Below are positions 42,618 to 50,996 of a DNA stretch of 64,000 nucleotides, in pieces. The DNA is from Actinopolyspora lacussalsi subsp. righensis. Lineage in GTDB: Bacteria; Actinomycetota; Actinomycetes; Mycobacteriales; Pseudonocardiaceae. The stretch spans positions 372,001 through 436,000 of the forward strand of contig NZ_FPAT01000002.1 in assembly GCF_900116555.1 (NCBI RefSeq), written 5' to 3'. Below the pieces are notes generated by a model. The model did no database searches. It was not told the DNA's origin and saw nothing but the letters and a program-made list of their open reading frames with translations. A program made the translations under genes and the position numbers. Each line of letters opens with the position of its first letter. Within the stretch, counting starts at the first letter, position 1.

Positions 42618-43805
42618 TCAACCCTCCCCGGGCGCCGGGGCGTGACCGACCAGCTCGAACCACTCGCCACGACGTTCGGCCGTGAGGCTGCCGTGCATCG
42701 GGTCGAAGCGATCCCGCAGTCCGGCGATCCCCGAACCGGCGTCGTGCTCCGATCCGTTCCCGGCCCCATCGTTGCACAGTGTCACCGATATGCCGTCGGT
42801 GTCGTCGATGCGCAACTCGCACCGTCGGGCACCGCTGTGCCGGAGGATGTTGGTGGTGCCCTCACGCACCATGGCGGCGAACAGCGGCTGCAGCGGCGGC
42901 GGCACCGAAGTGCTGCTGCCCTCGACGGTCGTCTCGATGCTCGCCGCCCGCAGGATCCGTACCGCGTTGTTCAACTCGGTGGACAGATCGCTGCGCCGGT
43001 AACCGTGCACGACCTCGCGGGTCTCCCGCAGCGCCCGACGGGCCGTTTCGGCGATCTCGGCCGCCTGGGCGCGCGCGGCGTCCGCATCGCTGTCGATCAT
43101 GCGTTCGGTCAGTTCCCCCTTCAACGCGATCACCTGCAGGTGATGCCCCTGCACGTCGTGCAGTTCGCTGGCGAACCTCAGCCGTTCCCGCGCCACGGCC
43201 AGTTCCGCCTCCGTGCCACGGGCCCGGTCCAGCTCGCACACCACGTCCCAGATCCAGCCCTGCACCAGCAGCATGAACACGGTCATGGCCACCAGGAACG
43301 TCGCGTAACCCACCGTCACCGGGACGAACTCCTCGTTCCCCGTCGCGACCACGCTCGCGCTCGCCACTCCGGCCGTCAGCACCGTACAGCCGCAGCCCAT
43401 CCACCAGCGGTGTTCGCGCCGTGACCCCGTCACTATCGCCGCCGCGAACAGGGCGGGCAGCAGCGTGAACAGCAGGAAGGCGGGGATCTCCCGCGTGGTC
43501 ACGTAGCCCAGCACGACCAGCGACGCGGTGAAATCCGTTGTGATCCGAACGGGCTCCGGGATGCCCGCGCCCATCCCGCGCATGATCATCCCGCACGCCC
43601 GGGTTCCCTCCACCGCGATGGCCAGCACCACCGCCAACAGCACCACCAGCTCGACGTTGTTGTAGAGCCCCGTCACCCGGCCGTGCACCAGATTGACGAT
43701 CGCGAGCAGACAGTAGATCGGCGCGGTCGGCATCACCATCCACCAGGTGTAGCGGTGCACCCGGCGTACCCGTGCGGCGCTGTTCTCGGAAGCACTGGAG
43801 TTCAC
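42618..43805 (-). CDS. HisKA_3-type sensor histidine kinase
   Basis: About 395 aa. Five or six N-terminal membrane helices with hardly any extracellular domain (intramembrane-sensing type) lead into the DHp helix with the phospho-accepting His in RLRFASELHDVQGHHLQVIAL. The ATPase domain has EGTTNILRHSGA (N box) and SGIAGLRDRFDPMHGSL (G boxes). GTG at 43805 is chosen from a GGGGA 10 nt upstream; GTG at 43841 is possible. Pairs with the response regulator downstream and faces the ABC genes. Confidence 0.9.
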   Translation of the reverse strand: MNSSASENSAARVRRVHRYTWWMVMPTAPIYCLLAIVNLVHGRVTGLYNNVELVVLLAVVLAIAVEGTRACGMIMRGMGAGIPEPVRITTDFTASLVVLGYVTTREIPAFLLFTLLPALFAAAIVTGSRREHRWWMGCGCTVLTAGVASASVVATGNEEFVPVTVGYATFLVAMTVFMLLVQGWIWDVVCELDRARGTEAELAVARERLRFASELHDVQGHHLQVIALKGELTERMIDSDADAARAQAAEIAETARRALRETREVVHGYRRSDLSTELNNAVRILRAASIETTVEGSSTSVPPPLQPLFAAMVREGTTNILRHSGARRCELRIDDTDGISVTLCNDGAGNGSEHDAGSGIAGLRDRFDPMHGSLTAERRGEWFELVGHAPAPGEG

Positions 43806-43973
43806 CAGGGCAGCATCCCCGATCCGGGCCGAGCCACACACACCGGAGCGGCGATTCGAGCGCGGTTGTCACCTGCCCCGATGACGGATGTCATCACCTC
43901 GGCCACCACGGTCACCGACACCGGTGATCGCTGTTCCTACCGCACCGTCCCCGTGGGCAGCAGGCTCGGGGAC

Positions 43974-44912
43974 ATGTTCGAAGAAGTAGTCAACGTCGAC
44001 CGGGTGCGCTGCTCCTACGGTTCCTTCGAGGCCGTGCGCGGCGTGCGGTTCGACATCCGCGCCGGGGAGCTGTTCGCGTTGCTCGGCACCAACGGTGCGG
44101 GCAAGACCACACTGCTGGAAACCGTCGAAGGGCTCCGCCCGGCCACCGGGGGAAGCGTACGGGTGTTCGGCAAGGACCCGTGGCGGCAGCGGGCCGAGGT
44201 GCGTCCCCGCACCGGGATCATGCTGCAGCAGAGCGGATTCGCCGGGGAACTCACCGTGCTGGAGACGGCCCGGTTGTGGCGCGCCATGCTCCCGGACGCG
44301 AAGGACCCGCGCGCCGCCCTGGAAACCGTCGGGCTGCGGCACCGCGAACGGGTTCGCGTCAAGCTGCTCTCCGGTGGTGAGCGCCGTCGGCTGGATCTGG
44401 CGCTGGCCACAATGGCCCGCCCCGAGCTGCTGTTCCTCGACGAACCCACCAGCGGGCTCGATCCGGAGTCGCGAAGAGCCAGTTGGGAACTGGTGGCCGG
44501 GTTGCTGGCCGAGGGAACCACCGTGCTGCTGACCACGCACTACCTGGAGGAGGCCGAGCGGCTGGCCCACCGGCTGGCGATCATGCACCGCGGCGGGATC
44601 GCACTGTCGGGAACGCTGTCCGAGGTGCTGTCCGCCGAGAGCGCCCGCATCCGGTTCTCCGTCTCCGCGCGAGCTCCCGGACTCCCGGAGCTGGCCGGCG
44701 AGGTGGAACGGGACGACACGGGCCGGGTGGACATCCGCACCGAGTCGTTGCAGCCCGATCTGCACCGGGTGCTCGACTGGTCGCGGGACCACGGGATCCA
44801 CCTCAGCGGCCTGCGCGCCCGGCAGGCCTCCCTGGAGGACGTCTTCCACGCGGTACGCGAGAGCGACGGCCGCCCCGGTCGGGCAACACAGCAGGAGGTG
44901 AAGTTCCGATGA
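43974..44912 (+). CDS. ABC transporter ATPase (exporter, ABC-2 type)
   Basis: 312 aa. Walker A GTNGAGKTT (about 41-49), Q loop LQQSG, signature LSGGERRR, Walker B LLFLDEPTSGLDP, and H-loop THYLEEAE. The C-terminal DUF4162-like region follows residue 220. ATG at 43974 begins just before the first strand; longer in-frame starts run into the divergent kinase gene region. Its stop overlaps the permease ATG (ATGA), so the two are translated together. Confidence 0.94.
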   Translation: MFEEVVNVDRVRCSYGSFEAVRGVRFDIRAGELFALLGTNGAGKTTLLETVEGLRPATGGSVRVFGKDPWRQRAEVRPRTGIMLQQSGFAGELTVLETARLWRAMLPDAKDPRAALETVGLRHRERVRVKLLSGGERRRLDLALATMARPELLFLDEPTSGLDPESRRASWELVAGLLAEGTTVLLTTHYLEEAERLAHRLAIMHRGGIALSGTLSEVLSAESARIRFSVSARAPGLPELAGEVERDDTGRVDIRTESLQPDLHRVLDWSRDHGIHLSGLRARQASLEDVFHAVRESDGRPGRATQQEVKFR

Positions 44913-45649
44913 GTACACCACTGCGGACACCACGTACCGCGGTACCGGCGCTGCTGCGTGCCGAACTCAACCTGTTGCTGCGCAACCGTACTGTCGCGGT
45001 GACCGCCACGTTGCTTCCCGTGGTGCTGGGGCTGCTGCTGACCAGGACCTCCGGGCCCTCGACGGCGGTGCCCGCCCTGGCGATGCAGGTCCTGACGATC
45101 CTGGGGTTCACCGTCTACCTGACCGTGACCACCACCCTGACCAGCAGACGCCAGGAGCACTACCTCAAGCGGCTCTGCTGCGCCGCGCCCTCTCCGACGA
45201 CCGTGCTCAACTCGCTGGTGCTCGTGCCCGCGCTGCTCGCCGTGGCGCAGCTCGCTGTGGTGCTCGCGGTCGGGCTGCGGCTGCTCGCTCCGCTGCGGGT
45301 GGAGGCGCTGTTCCTGCTGCTGGCGGTGCTGGCAGGCACGGTCTGTTGCGCCGTCGTGGGGGTGGCCACCACCGGTTTCACCTCCAGTGCCGAGCACGCC
45401 CAGATCACCACGCTGCCGTTCCTGCTGTTGCTGCTCGGTGGTGGGGCGGGTTCGGCCGTGGCGGGGCAGGCCGCTCAGCCGTTGCGGTTCACCCCCGGCG
45501 GTGCGGTCACCGACCTGGTACGGCACGCCGTGGCCCCGGGCGAGGGCGTGTTCACCGCGACGCTTACGGATCTGGCGGTGCTGGCCGCGTGGACGCTGCT
45601 GGCTTTGTTGGTGGCGCGGCGCACCTTCCGCTGGGAGCCGCGCGGCTGA
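44909..45649 (+). CDS. ABC-2 type permease
   Basis: 246 aa with six predicted helices. ELNLLLRNRTVAVTATLLPV leads into helix 1. LTSRRQEHYLKRLCCAAPSP is the cytosolic elbow typical of ABC-2 permeases. TTLPFLLLLLGGGAGSAV and LRFTPGGAVTDLVRHAVAPG follow. Coupled to the ATPase upstream; likely regulated by the divergent NarL-type two-component system. The export substrate is unknown, with an antibiotic or lipid the usual guess. Confidence 0.9.
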   Translation: MSTPLRTPRTAVPALLRAELNLLLRNRTVAVTATLLPVVLGLLLTRTSGPSTAVPALAMQVLTILGFTVYLTVTTTLTSRRQEHYLKRLCCAAPSPTTVLNSLVLVPALLAVAQLAVVLAVGLRLLAPLRVEALFLLLAVLAGTVCCAVVGVATTGFTSSAEHAQITTLPFLLLLLGGGAGSAVAGQAAQPLRFTPGGAVTDLVRHAVAPGEGVFTATLTDLAVLAAWTLLALLVARRTFRWEPRG

Positions 45650-45692
45650 TCGGAGTTCTCCGGGGACTCCGGGGCGCTCGCGGCCGGGCCGC

Positions 45693-47270
45693 TCACCGCC
45701 ACGAGGGGAGCCAGAGCTCGGCCGCCCAGCGCGCCTCGGTGATCGGGAAACCGTTCAGGATCGGCCACAGCCACACGAAGTTGGCCACCACCAGTCCGAC
45801 GTAGAGCGCGACCACCAGCAGACCTGTCTTGCGGCGTTCGGTGCTCGCGTTCGAACGCCCCAGGATCTCGCCGAGTACCAGCACGATCCCCAGCACCAGG
45901 AAGGGAGCCAGCGGTGTGGCGTAGAAGTAGTACATCTGCCTGTCGAGGTTGACGAACCAGGGCAGGTAACCGGCGCAGTAGCAGACCAGCACCGCGGCGT
46001 AGCGCCAGTCCAGCCGTCCGACGGCACGCCACACCGCCCAACCCGCGACCGGCAGCGCCACCCACCACAGTGCCGGGGTCCCCAGCAGCATCGTGGCCTG
46101 CACGCAGTCGCCCTGGCCGCAACCGGGCATCCCGGACTCGTAGTAGTAGAGCATCGGCCGCATGCCCATCGGCCAGGCCCACGGCTTCGACTCCCAAGGG
46201 TGCGGATCGTCGCCGGTGACCAGATGAGTGTGGAACTCCAGCACGTTGAAGTGGTAATACAGCAGCGATCGCGCCATGTCGGGCAGGAAACCGAATCCCA
46301 CGTCGTCCGCGACGGCCGCCGCGTGCCGGTCGGTGGCCGTCTCGCTCGCGTACCAGGCGGCCCAGGTGGCGAAGTAGACCACCAACGGCAGCACGAACAG
46401 CGAGGCGAACGTGGGCAGGGCGTCCCGCAGCGACGCGCCGCGCCACGGGCGTGCCACTCCCGCGCTCCGCCGGGCCAACGCGTCCCAGACAAGGCTGAGC
46501 AGGCTCAGGGCCAGCACGAAGTAGATGCCGCTCCACTTCACCCCGCACGCCATCCCCAGCAGGATGCCCGCGCCGAACCGCCACCAGCGGAATCCCAATC
46601 TGGGGCCCAGCTCCGATTCCCCGATCCGCTGTTCGGTGACGACCAGCGCCAGGCGGGAACGCATTCGGTCGCGATCCACCAGCAGGCAGGCGAACGCGGC
46701 GAGCACCAGCACGGCGTGGAAGATGTCCAGCATGCCCACGCGCGCCTGCACGTGGCTGAGCCCGTCGCAGATCAACAGGATTCCCGCCAACGCGCCCAGC
46801 AGGGTGGAACGCGTCATGCGGCGCGCGACGCGCACCAGCAGCAGCACCATCAGCGTGCCCGCGACCGCGGCGCTGAACCGCCAGCCCAGCGGGGTGTAGC
46901 CGAACAGCCACTCGCCGACCGCTATCAGGTGTTTGCCCACCGGCGGGTGGGCCACCAGCTCGTAACCGGGATTGTCCTCGAAGCCACCGTTGCGCAGCAT
47001 CTGCCACGCCTGCGGGACGTAGTGCTTCTCGTCGAAGATCGGGGTGCCGTCGTCGGTCGCCTGCCCCAGTCGCCAGAAACGGACCACACCCGCCAGCAGC
47101 GTGACCACCAGGGTCACGATCCATCCGCGCAGGCGATCCGTGGGTTCCCTCGGCGACAACAGTTTCGCCCGGTCGTGTTCGCCGGGATACCGGGCCGGCG
47201 GGGTTTCGCCGTCGCGAACGGCTTCGTCGCGGGCACTGCTGCCACCGGAGCTCGGCACGAGGACGTTCAC
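45693..47270 (-). CDS. pmt: Protein O-mannosyltransferase (GT39)
   Basis: 525 aa integral membrane enzyme. The catalytic DE pair is in the first extracytoplasmic loop (PIFDEKHYVPQAWQ), followed by NPGYELVAHPPVGKHLIAVGEWLFG. A C-terminal domain has FHTHLVTGDDPHPWESKPWAWP and MYYFYATPLAPFLVLG. It transfers mannose from polyprenyl phosphate to secreted proteins, as M. tuberculosis Rv1002c does. GTG at 47270 leaves 11 bp to the divergent rsmI start. The Pmt/rsmI divergent pair is conserved in actinobacteria. Confidence 0.93.
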   Translation of the reverse strand: MNVLVPSSGGSSARDEAVRDGETPPARYPGEHDRAKLLSPREPTDRLRGWIVTLVVTLLAGVVRFWRLGQATDDGTPIFDEKHYVPQAWQMLRNGGFEDNPGYELVAHPPVGKHLIAVGEWLFGYTPLGWRFSAAVAGTLMVLLLVRVARRMTRSTLLGALAGILLICDGLSHVQARVGMLDIFHAVLVLAAFACLLVDRDRMRSRLALVVTEQRIGESELGPRLGFRWWRFGAGILLGMACGVKWSGIYFVLALSLLSLVWDALARRSAGVARPWRGASLRDALPTFASLFVLPLVVYFATWAAWYASETATDRHAAAVADDVGFGFLPDMARSLLYYHFNVLEFHTHLVTGDDPHPWESKPWAWPMGMRPMLYYYESGMPGCGQGDCVQATMLLGTPALWWVALPVAGWAVWRAVGRLDWRYAAVLVCYCAGYLPWFVNLDRQMYYFYATPLAPFLVLGIVLVLGEILGRSNASTERRKTGLLVVALYVGLVVANFVWLWPILNGFPITEARWAAELWLPSWR

Positions 47271-47281
47271 ACGCAAATCGT

Positions 47282-48142
47282 ATGGTGGTTCTCGTGACTG
47301 ACGAATCCGGATCGGGCACATTGTTGCTGGCGGCCACCCCACTCGGCGACGCGCGCGACGCCTCGCCGAGGCTGACCGAGGCGTTGGCCACGGCCGACGT
47401 CGTCGCCGCCGAGGACACCAGGCGGGTCCGTGCGCTGGCCGGTTCGCTGCGAGTGGCTCCATCCGGGCGGGTGCTGAGCTATTACGACGCGGTGGAGGAG
47501 AGCAGGCAGTCCACGCTGCTGGAGGCGCTGCGCGGTGGTTCGACCGTGTTGTTGGTCACCGACGCGGGGATGCCCAGCGTCTCCGATCCCGGTTACCGCC
47601 TGGTCGCGGCGTGCGCGTCGGAGGGCCTGCCCGTGACCTGTCTGCCCGGCCCCAGCGCGGTGACCACCGCGTTGGCGCTGTCCGGGCTCCCCAGCGACCG
47701 GTTCTGCTTCGAGGGATTCCCACCGCGCAAGTCCGGGCCGCGCAGACGCTGGCTGGCCGGGCTGGTGGCCGAGCGGCGCACCGCCGTGTTCTTCGAGGCA
47801 CCGCATCGCATAGCCGACACGCTCGACGACGCGGTGACCGTGCTCGGCTCACGACGACGTGCCGCGGTGTGCCGGGAGCTGACCAAGACCTACGAACAGG
47901 TTCGTCGTGGGGAGCTGGGCGAACTCGCCGAGTGGGCACGGGAGGGCGTGCGCGGCGAGATCACCGTGGTGCTCGCCGGAGCGGAAACCGCGGCACCGGA
48001 GGACCCCGCGGAACTCGTGGCCCAGGTCGAGCAGCGTGCGGCCACCGGGATGCGACTCAAGGACGCGGTGGCCGAGATAGCCGAGATGGGCGGAGTGCGC
48101 AAGAAGGACCTCTACGACGCGGTGCTGGCGGCACGCGGCTGA
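47282..48142 (+). CDS. rsmI: 16S rRNA (cytidine(1402)-2'-O)-methyltransferase
   Basis: 286 aa. Family motifs: LLLAATPLGDARDASPR at the N-terminus, ADVVAAEDTRR, LVTDAGMPSVSDPGYRLV, LPGPSAVTTALALSGLPSDRF (SAM pocket) and FEAPHRI. It methylates the ribose of C1402 in the decoding centre with SAM. ATG at 47282 or GTG at 47294 can start it; both leave the divergent pmt gene intact. Confidence 0.95.
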   Translation: MVVLVTDESGSGTLLLAATPLGDARDASPRLTEALATADVVAAEDTRRVRALAGSLRVAPSGRVLSYYDAVEESRQSTLLEALRGGSTVLLVTDAGMPSVSDPGYRLVAACASEGLPVTCLPGPSAVTTALALSGLPSDRFCFEGFPPRKSGPRRRWLAGLVAERRTAVFFEAPHRIADTLDDAVTVLGSRRRAAVCRELTKTYEQVRRGELGELAEWAREGVRGEITVVLAGAETAAPEDPAELVAQVEQRAATGMRLKDAVAEIAEMGGVRKKDLYDAVLAARG

Positions 48143-48225
48143 CGCGATCCCCGCCGAAGGCGAGCAGCGGAGTCCGCCGAGGGTGAGCAGCGGACTTCCA
48201 CGGACTTGCCGATACCGTGGCGGTC

Positions 48226-48849
48226 ATGGATGTGCGGGTCATCGATCACCCCCTGACGCGGGCGCGGCTGTCCACCATGCGTGACGCGCGGACCGACAAC
48301 GCGGCGTTCCGGGCCGCGCTGCAGGAACTCACCCTGATGCTGCTCTACGAGGCGATCAGGGACGCCGAGGTGGCCGAGGAGTCCATCCACACCCCCGTGG
48401 CCCGCACCACCGGGTACCGGCTGGCCAACCCGCCGCTGCTGGTGCCGGTGCTGCGCGCCGGGCTCGGCATGGCCGACCAGGCCCACCGGCTGATCCCGGA
48501 GGCGCAGATGGGATTCGTCGGCCTGGCCAGGGACGAGGAGACGCTGCGCCCCACGCCCTACATGGAGTCGCTGCCGGACGACCTCTCGCGGCGTCCGGTG
48601 ATCGTGCTCGATCCGATGCTTGCCACCGGCGGGTCGATGGTCCACACGATCGGACTGCTGCATCAGCGTGGCGCGAGCGACGTCACCGCGATCTGCACGC
48701 TGGCGGCCCCGGAAGGGATCGACCGGTTGTCCGAGTCGGGGCTTCCGATTCGCGTGGTCACGGCGAGTGTGGACGAACGACTCAACGAGTCCGGGTTCAT
48801 CGTCCCCGGGCTGGGTGATGCCGGTGATCGTGAGTACGGACCCCGATAG
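48226..48849 (+). CDS. upp: Uracil phosphoribosyltransferase
   Basis: 207 aa. [20 protein letters not shown] at the N-terminus is characteristic. [10 protein letters not shown] and the PRPP loop [14 protein letters not shown] (about 125-138) follow, and the C-terminal uracil site is [13 protein letters not shown]. It salvages uracil to UMP. ATG at 48226 fits the family better than the GTG at 48217. A structured hairpin follows 70 bp after the stop. Confidence 0.95.
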   Translation: MDVRVIDHPLTRARLSTMRDARTDNAAFRAALQELTLMLLYEAIRDAEVAEESIHTPVARTTGYRLANPPLLVPVLRAGLGMADQAHRLIPEAQMGFVGLARDEETLRPTPYMESLPDDLSRRPVIVLDPMLATGGSMVHTIGLLHQRGASDVTAICTLAAPEGIDRLSESGLPIRVVTASVDERLNESGFIVPGLGDAGDREYGPR

Positions 48850-48919
48850 CAGGACTTCGCTGCCTCGGTTTCCGTGGTCGGTTGCTTGGCGGAACCTCTC
48901 GCGCGGCTCTCGCTCCGGG

Positions 48920-48959
48920 AGGCCCGACATCGGGTAGCGACCTACACAACGTCGGGCCT
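48920..48959. repeat. Hairpin with GTAG-CGAC-CTAC core, copy 2
   Basis: AGGCCCGAC / GTCGGGCCT outer stem (9 pairs) around the inner GTAGCGACCTAC hairpin at 48934-48945. Shares the inner core with 25159-25170 while the outer stem differs but still pairs. It may double as the upp terminator. Confidence 0.65.
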
Positions 48960-49052
48960 TCCTCGCGAGAGTCGCGCCAGAGAACCCGCGGCGGCGCCGA
49001 CTGCGACAGTGGTCGGGGTTCGGCGCTGCGTCGAAGCGTCGAAGCGGCCCGG

Positions 49053-49070
49053 CGATTTCGCGAGAAATCG
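49053..49070 (+). repeat. Palindromic intergenic element, copy 4
   Basis: Exact core CGATTTCGCGAGAAATCG followed by ACGCC, between upp and the chitinase gene. Apart from this, the hairpin at 48920 and the operator at 49249, the 476-bp gap 48850-49325 has no gene. Confidence 0.9.
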
Positions 49071-49248
49071 ACGCCGCCGCGCTGTGTGTCGAGTCATCAC
49101 CGTGTGCGCGGCAGCGGGAGCACTTCGGAGCGCCGACCGCGGAAATATCGGTCCATTGTGGACTCGAAAAGTACGTCGTCCCCGGTGAACCGTTTCCACG
49201 GCATCGCGGATCCGGTTTCGTGGCACTGCGTCCGAATGGGTGAAAGAT

Positions 49249-49282
49249 TGGTCCATACCTTGACCAAACTTGGTCTAGACCA
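49249..49282 (+). promoter_or_regulatory. DasR-type (dre) site and direct repeat before chitinase
   Basis: TGGTCTAGACCA (49271-49282) is a perfect 12-bp palindrome equal to the core of the DasR-responsive element of Streptomyces. A related TGGTCCATACC begins 22 bp upstream at 49249, giving the spaced direct repeat known from chitinase promoters. The pair lies 44 bp before the chitinase start. Confidence 0.8.
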
Positions 49283-49325
49283 CACGGTATTGGGCATCCC
49301 GTACCGATCCCATCGGGAGTGAGCG

Positions 49326-50711
49326 ATGTCTCTGAGTACACGTTCGACGTGGCGATTATCAGCACTGGCAACCGGAGCCGCGCTGTTCACGGGGCTGTTG
49401 GCCGCACCGGCCACTGCCACCGGCGTTGACGGTTCCACCGAGCAGGGCGCGGATCGCGCGGCCACCGCCGAGGCGGCTGCCCAAAGTGGATCCCGCAAGG
49501 TCGGCTACTTCACACAGTGGTCGATCTACGACCGGCAGTTCTACATCAACGATCTGGTCACCTCGGGTACCGCCGAGAAACTGACCCACATCAATTACGC
49601 GTTCGGAAACCTGGATTCCTCCGGGCAGTGCTTCACCGGTAACCAGGCCGGTGAGGCCGACGCGTGGGCCGATTACCAGAAGCGGTTCTCGGCGGCCAAC
49701 TCCGTCGACGGTGTCGCCGACACCTGGGACCAGCCGTTGGCGGGCAATCTCCACCAGCTGGCCGAGCTCAAGGAGATGTATCCCCACCTCAAGGTCTACA
49801 TCTCGCTGGGCGGCTGGTCGTGGTCGGACGACTTCCACACCGCGGCCGCGACGCAGCAGTCCCGCGCGCAGCACGTGAAGTCCTGCATCGACATGTGGTT
49901 GCGGGGCAACCTGCCGAAGCTCGGCGGTTCGCCGCAGGGCGGCGAGGGCGTCGCGGCGGGCATCTTCGACGGCGTCGACATCGATTGGGAGTGGCCCGCT
50001 TCCGAGGGCGGCCCCGGCACCATCGTGGATCCGGCCGACAAGCAGAACTACACCGCCCTGTTGCGGGAGTGGCGCAGCCAGCTCGACGGTCTGGAAGCCG
50101 AGACCGGCGAGACCTACGATCTGACCGCTTTCCTGCCCGCCTCACCCGAGAAGATCGACGCGGGCTTCGAGGTGAACAAGGTCTTCGACTCGCTGGACTT
50201 CGCCACCGTGCAGGGCTACGACCTGCACGGCGCCTATGAGGAGACCACCAACCACCAGTCCGCGCTGTACAGCCCGGCCGGTGATCCCTCCACCGAGCGG
50301 TTCAGCGTCGACAAGGCGATCGACACCTACCTGGCCAGAGGGGCTCCGGCGAACGAACTGGTGCTCGGAGTCCCGTTCTACGGCCGAGGATGGACCGGGG
50401 TTCCGGACCAAAACAACGGCCTGTTCCAGACCTCCACCGGACCTGCTCCCGCCACTTACGAAGCGGGATACGAGGACTACAAGGTGCTCAAGGACAAGGT
50501 CGGCCAGTACACGATCCACCGTGACGAACAGGCGGGCTTCGCGTGGCTGTTCGACGGCAACACGTTCTGGACCTTCGACGATCCCGTGGAGATCGCCAGG
50601 AAGATGGACTACGTCAACGGTAACGGTCTGGGCGGCGCCATGATCTGGTCGCTGGACGGTGACACCGCGGACGGTGAACTGATGACCGCCATCGACGAGA
50701 ACCTGAACTGA
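49326..50711 (+). CDS. Secreted GH18 chitinase
   Basis: 461 aa. A signal peptide is at 1-32 (LSALATGAALFTGLLAAPAT, cleavage near ATATG). The GH18 barrel has KVYISLGGWSWSDDF (156-170), and the catalytic DGVDIDWE at 215-222 has D218, D220 and proton donor E222. GYDLHGAYE and the closing MIWSLDGD follow. There is no separate chitin-binding module. ATG at 49326 is preceded by GGGAG and a DasR-like operator, so induction by N-acetylglucosamine signals is expected. Confidence 0.95.
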   Translation: MSLSTRSTWRLSALATGAALFTGLLAAPATATGVDGSTEQGADRAATAEAAAQSGSRKVGYFTQWSIYDRQFYINDLVTSGTAEKLTHINYAFGNLDSSGQCFTGNQAGEADAWADYQKRFSAANSVDGVADTWDQPLAGNLHQLAELKEMYPHLKVYISLGGWSWSDDFHTAAATQQSRAQHVKSCIDMWLRGNLPKLGGSPQGGEGVAAGIFDGVDIDWEWPASEGGPGTIVDPADKQNYTALLREWRSQLDGLEAETGETYDLTAFLPASPEKIDAGFEVNKVFDSLDFATVQGYDLHGAYEETTNHQSALYSPAGDPSTERFSVDKAIDTYLARGAPANELVLGVPFYGRGWTGVPDQNNGLFQTSTGPAPATYEAGYEDYKVLKDKVGQYTIHRDEQAGFAWLFDGNTFWTFDDPVEIARKMDYVNGNGLGGAMIWSLDGDTADGELMTAIDENLN

Positions 50712-50794
50712 TCCCTTCCCAGGCATGGGCCACGTGGCGGGCCCATGGTCCGCCCCGGCGATCCCCGTCGCCGGGGCGGATTTCCGCGGCGCGG

Positions 50795-50812
50795 CGATTT
50801 CGCGGGAAATCG
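50795..50812 (+). repeat. Palindromic intergenic element, copy 5
   Basis: Core with one change in the loop/arm border (CGATTTCGCGGGAAATCG) followed by ACGCC, between chitinase and glycosyltransferase genes. Confidence 0.85.
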
Positions 50813-50996
50813 ACGCCAGCCGGGGAGGCACCAGCCGCCACCGCCGCGCTGGAGCGGCGAACGGCGTTGATTACCGATTGTGACCGCGTGTCCGGCCGAT
50901 CATGCCGTCCGAACATCACTAACCCGGCGTACGCACGTTGTTGAGGTGGGGTTCGCACTGCCGGTGGGGTCCTTTTCCGGGGACGCATGGCAAGCT

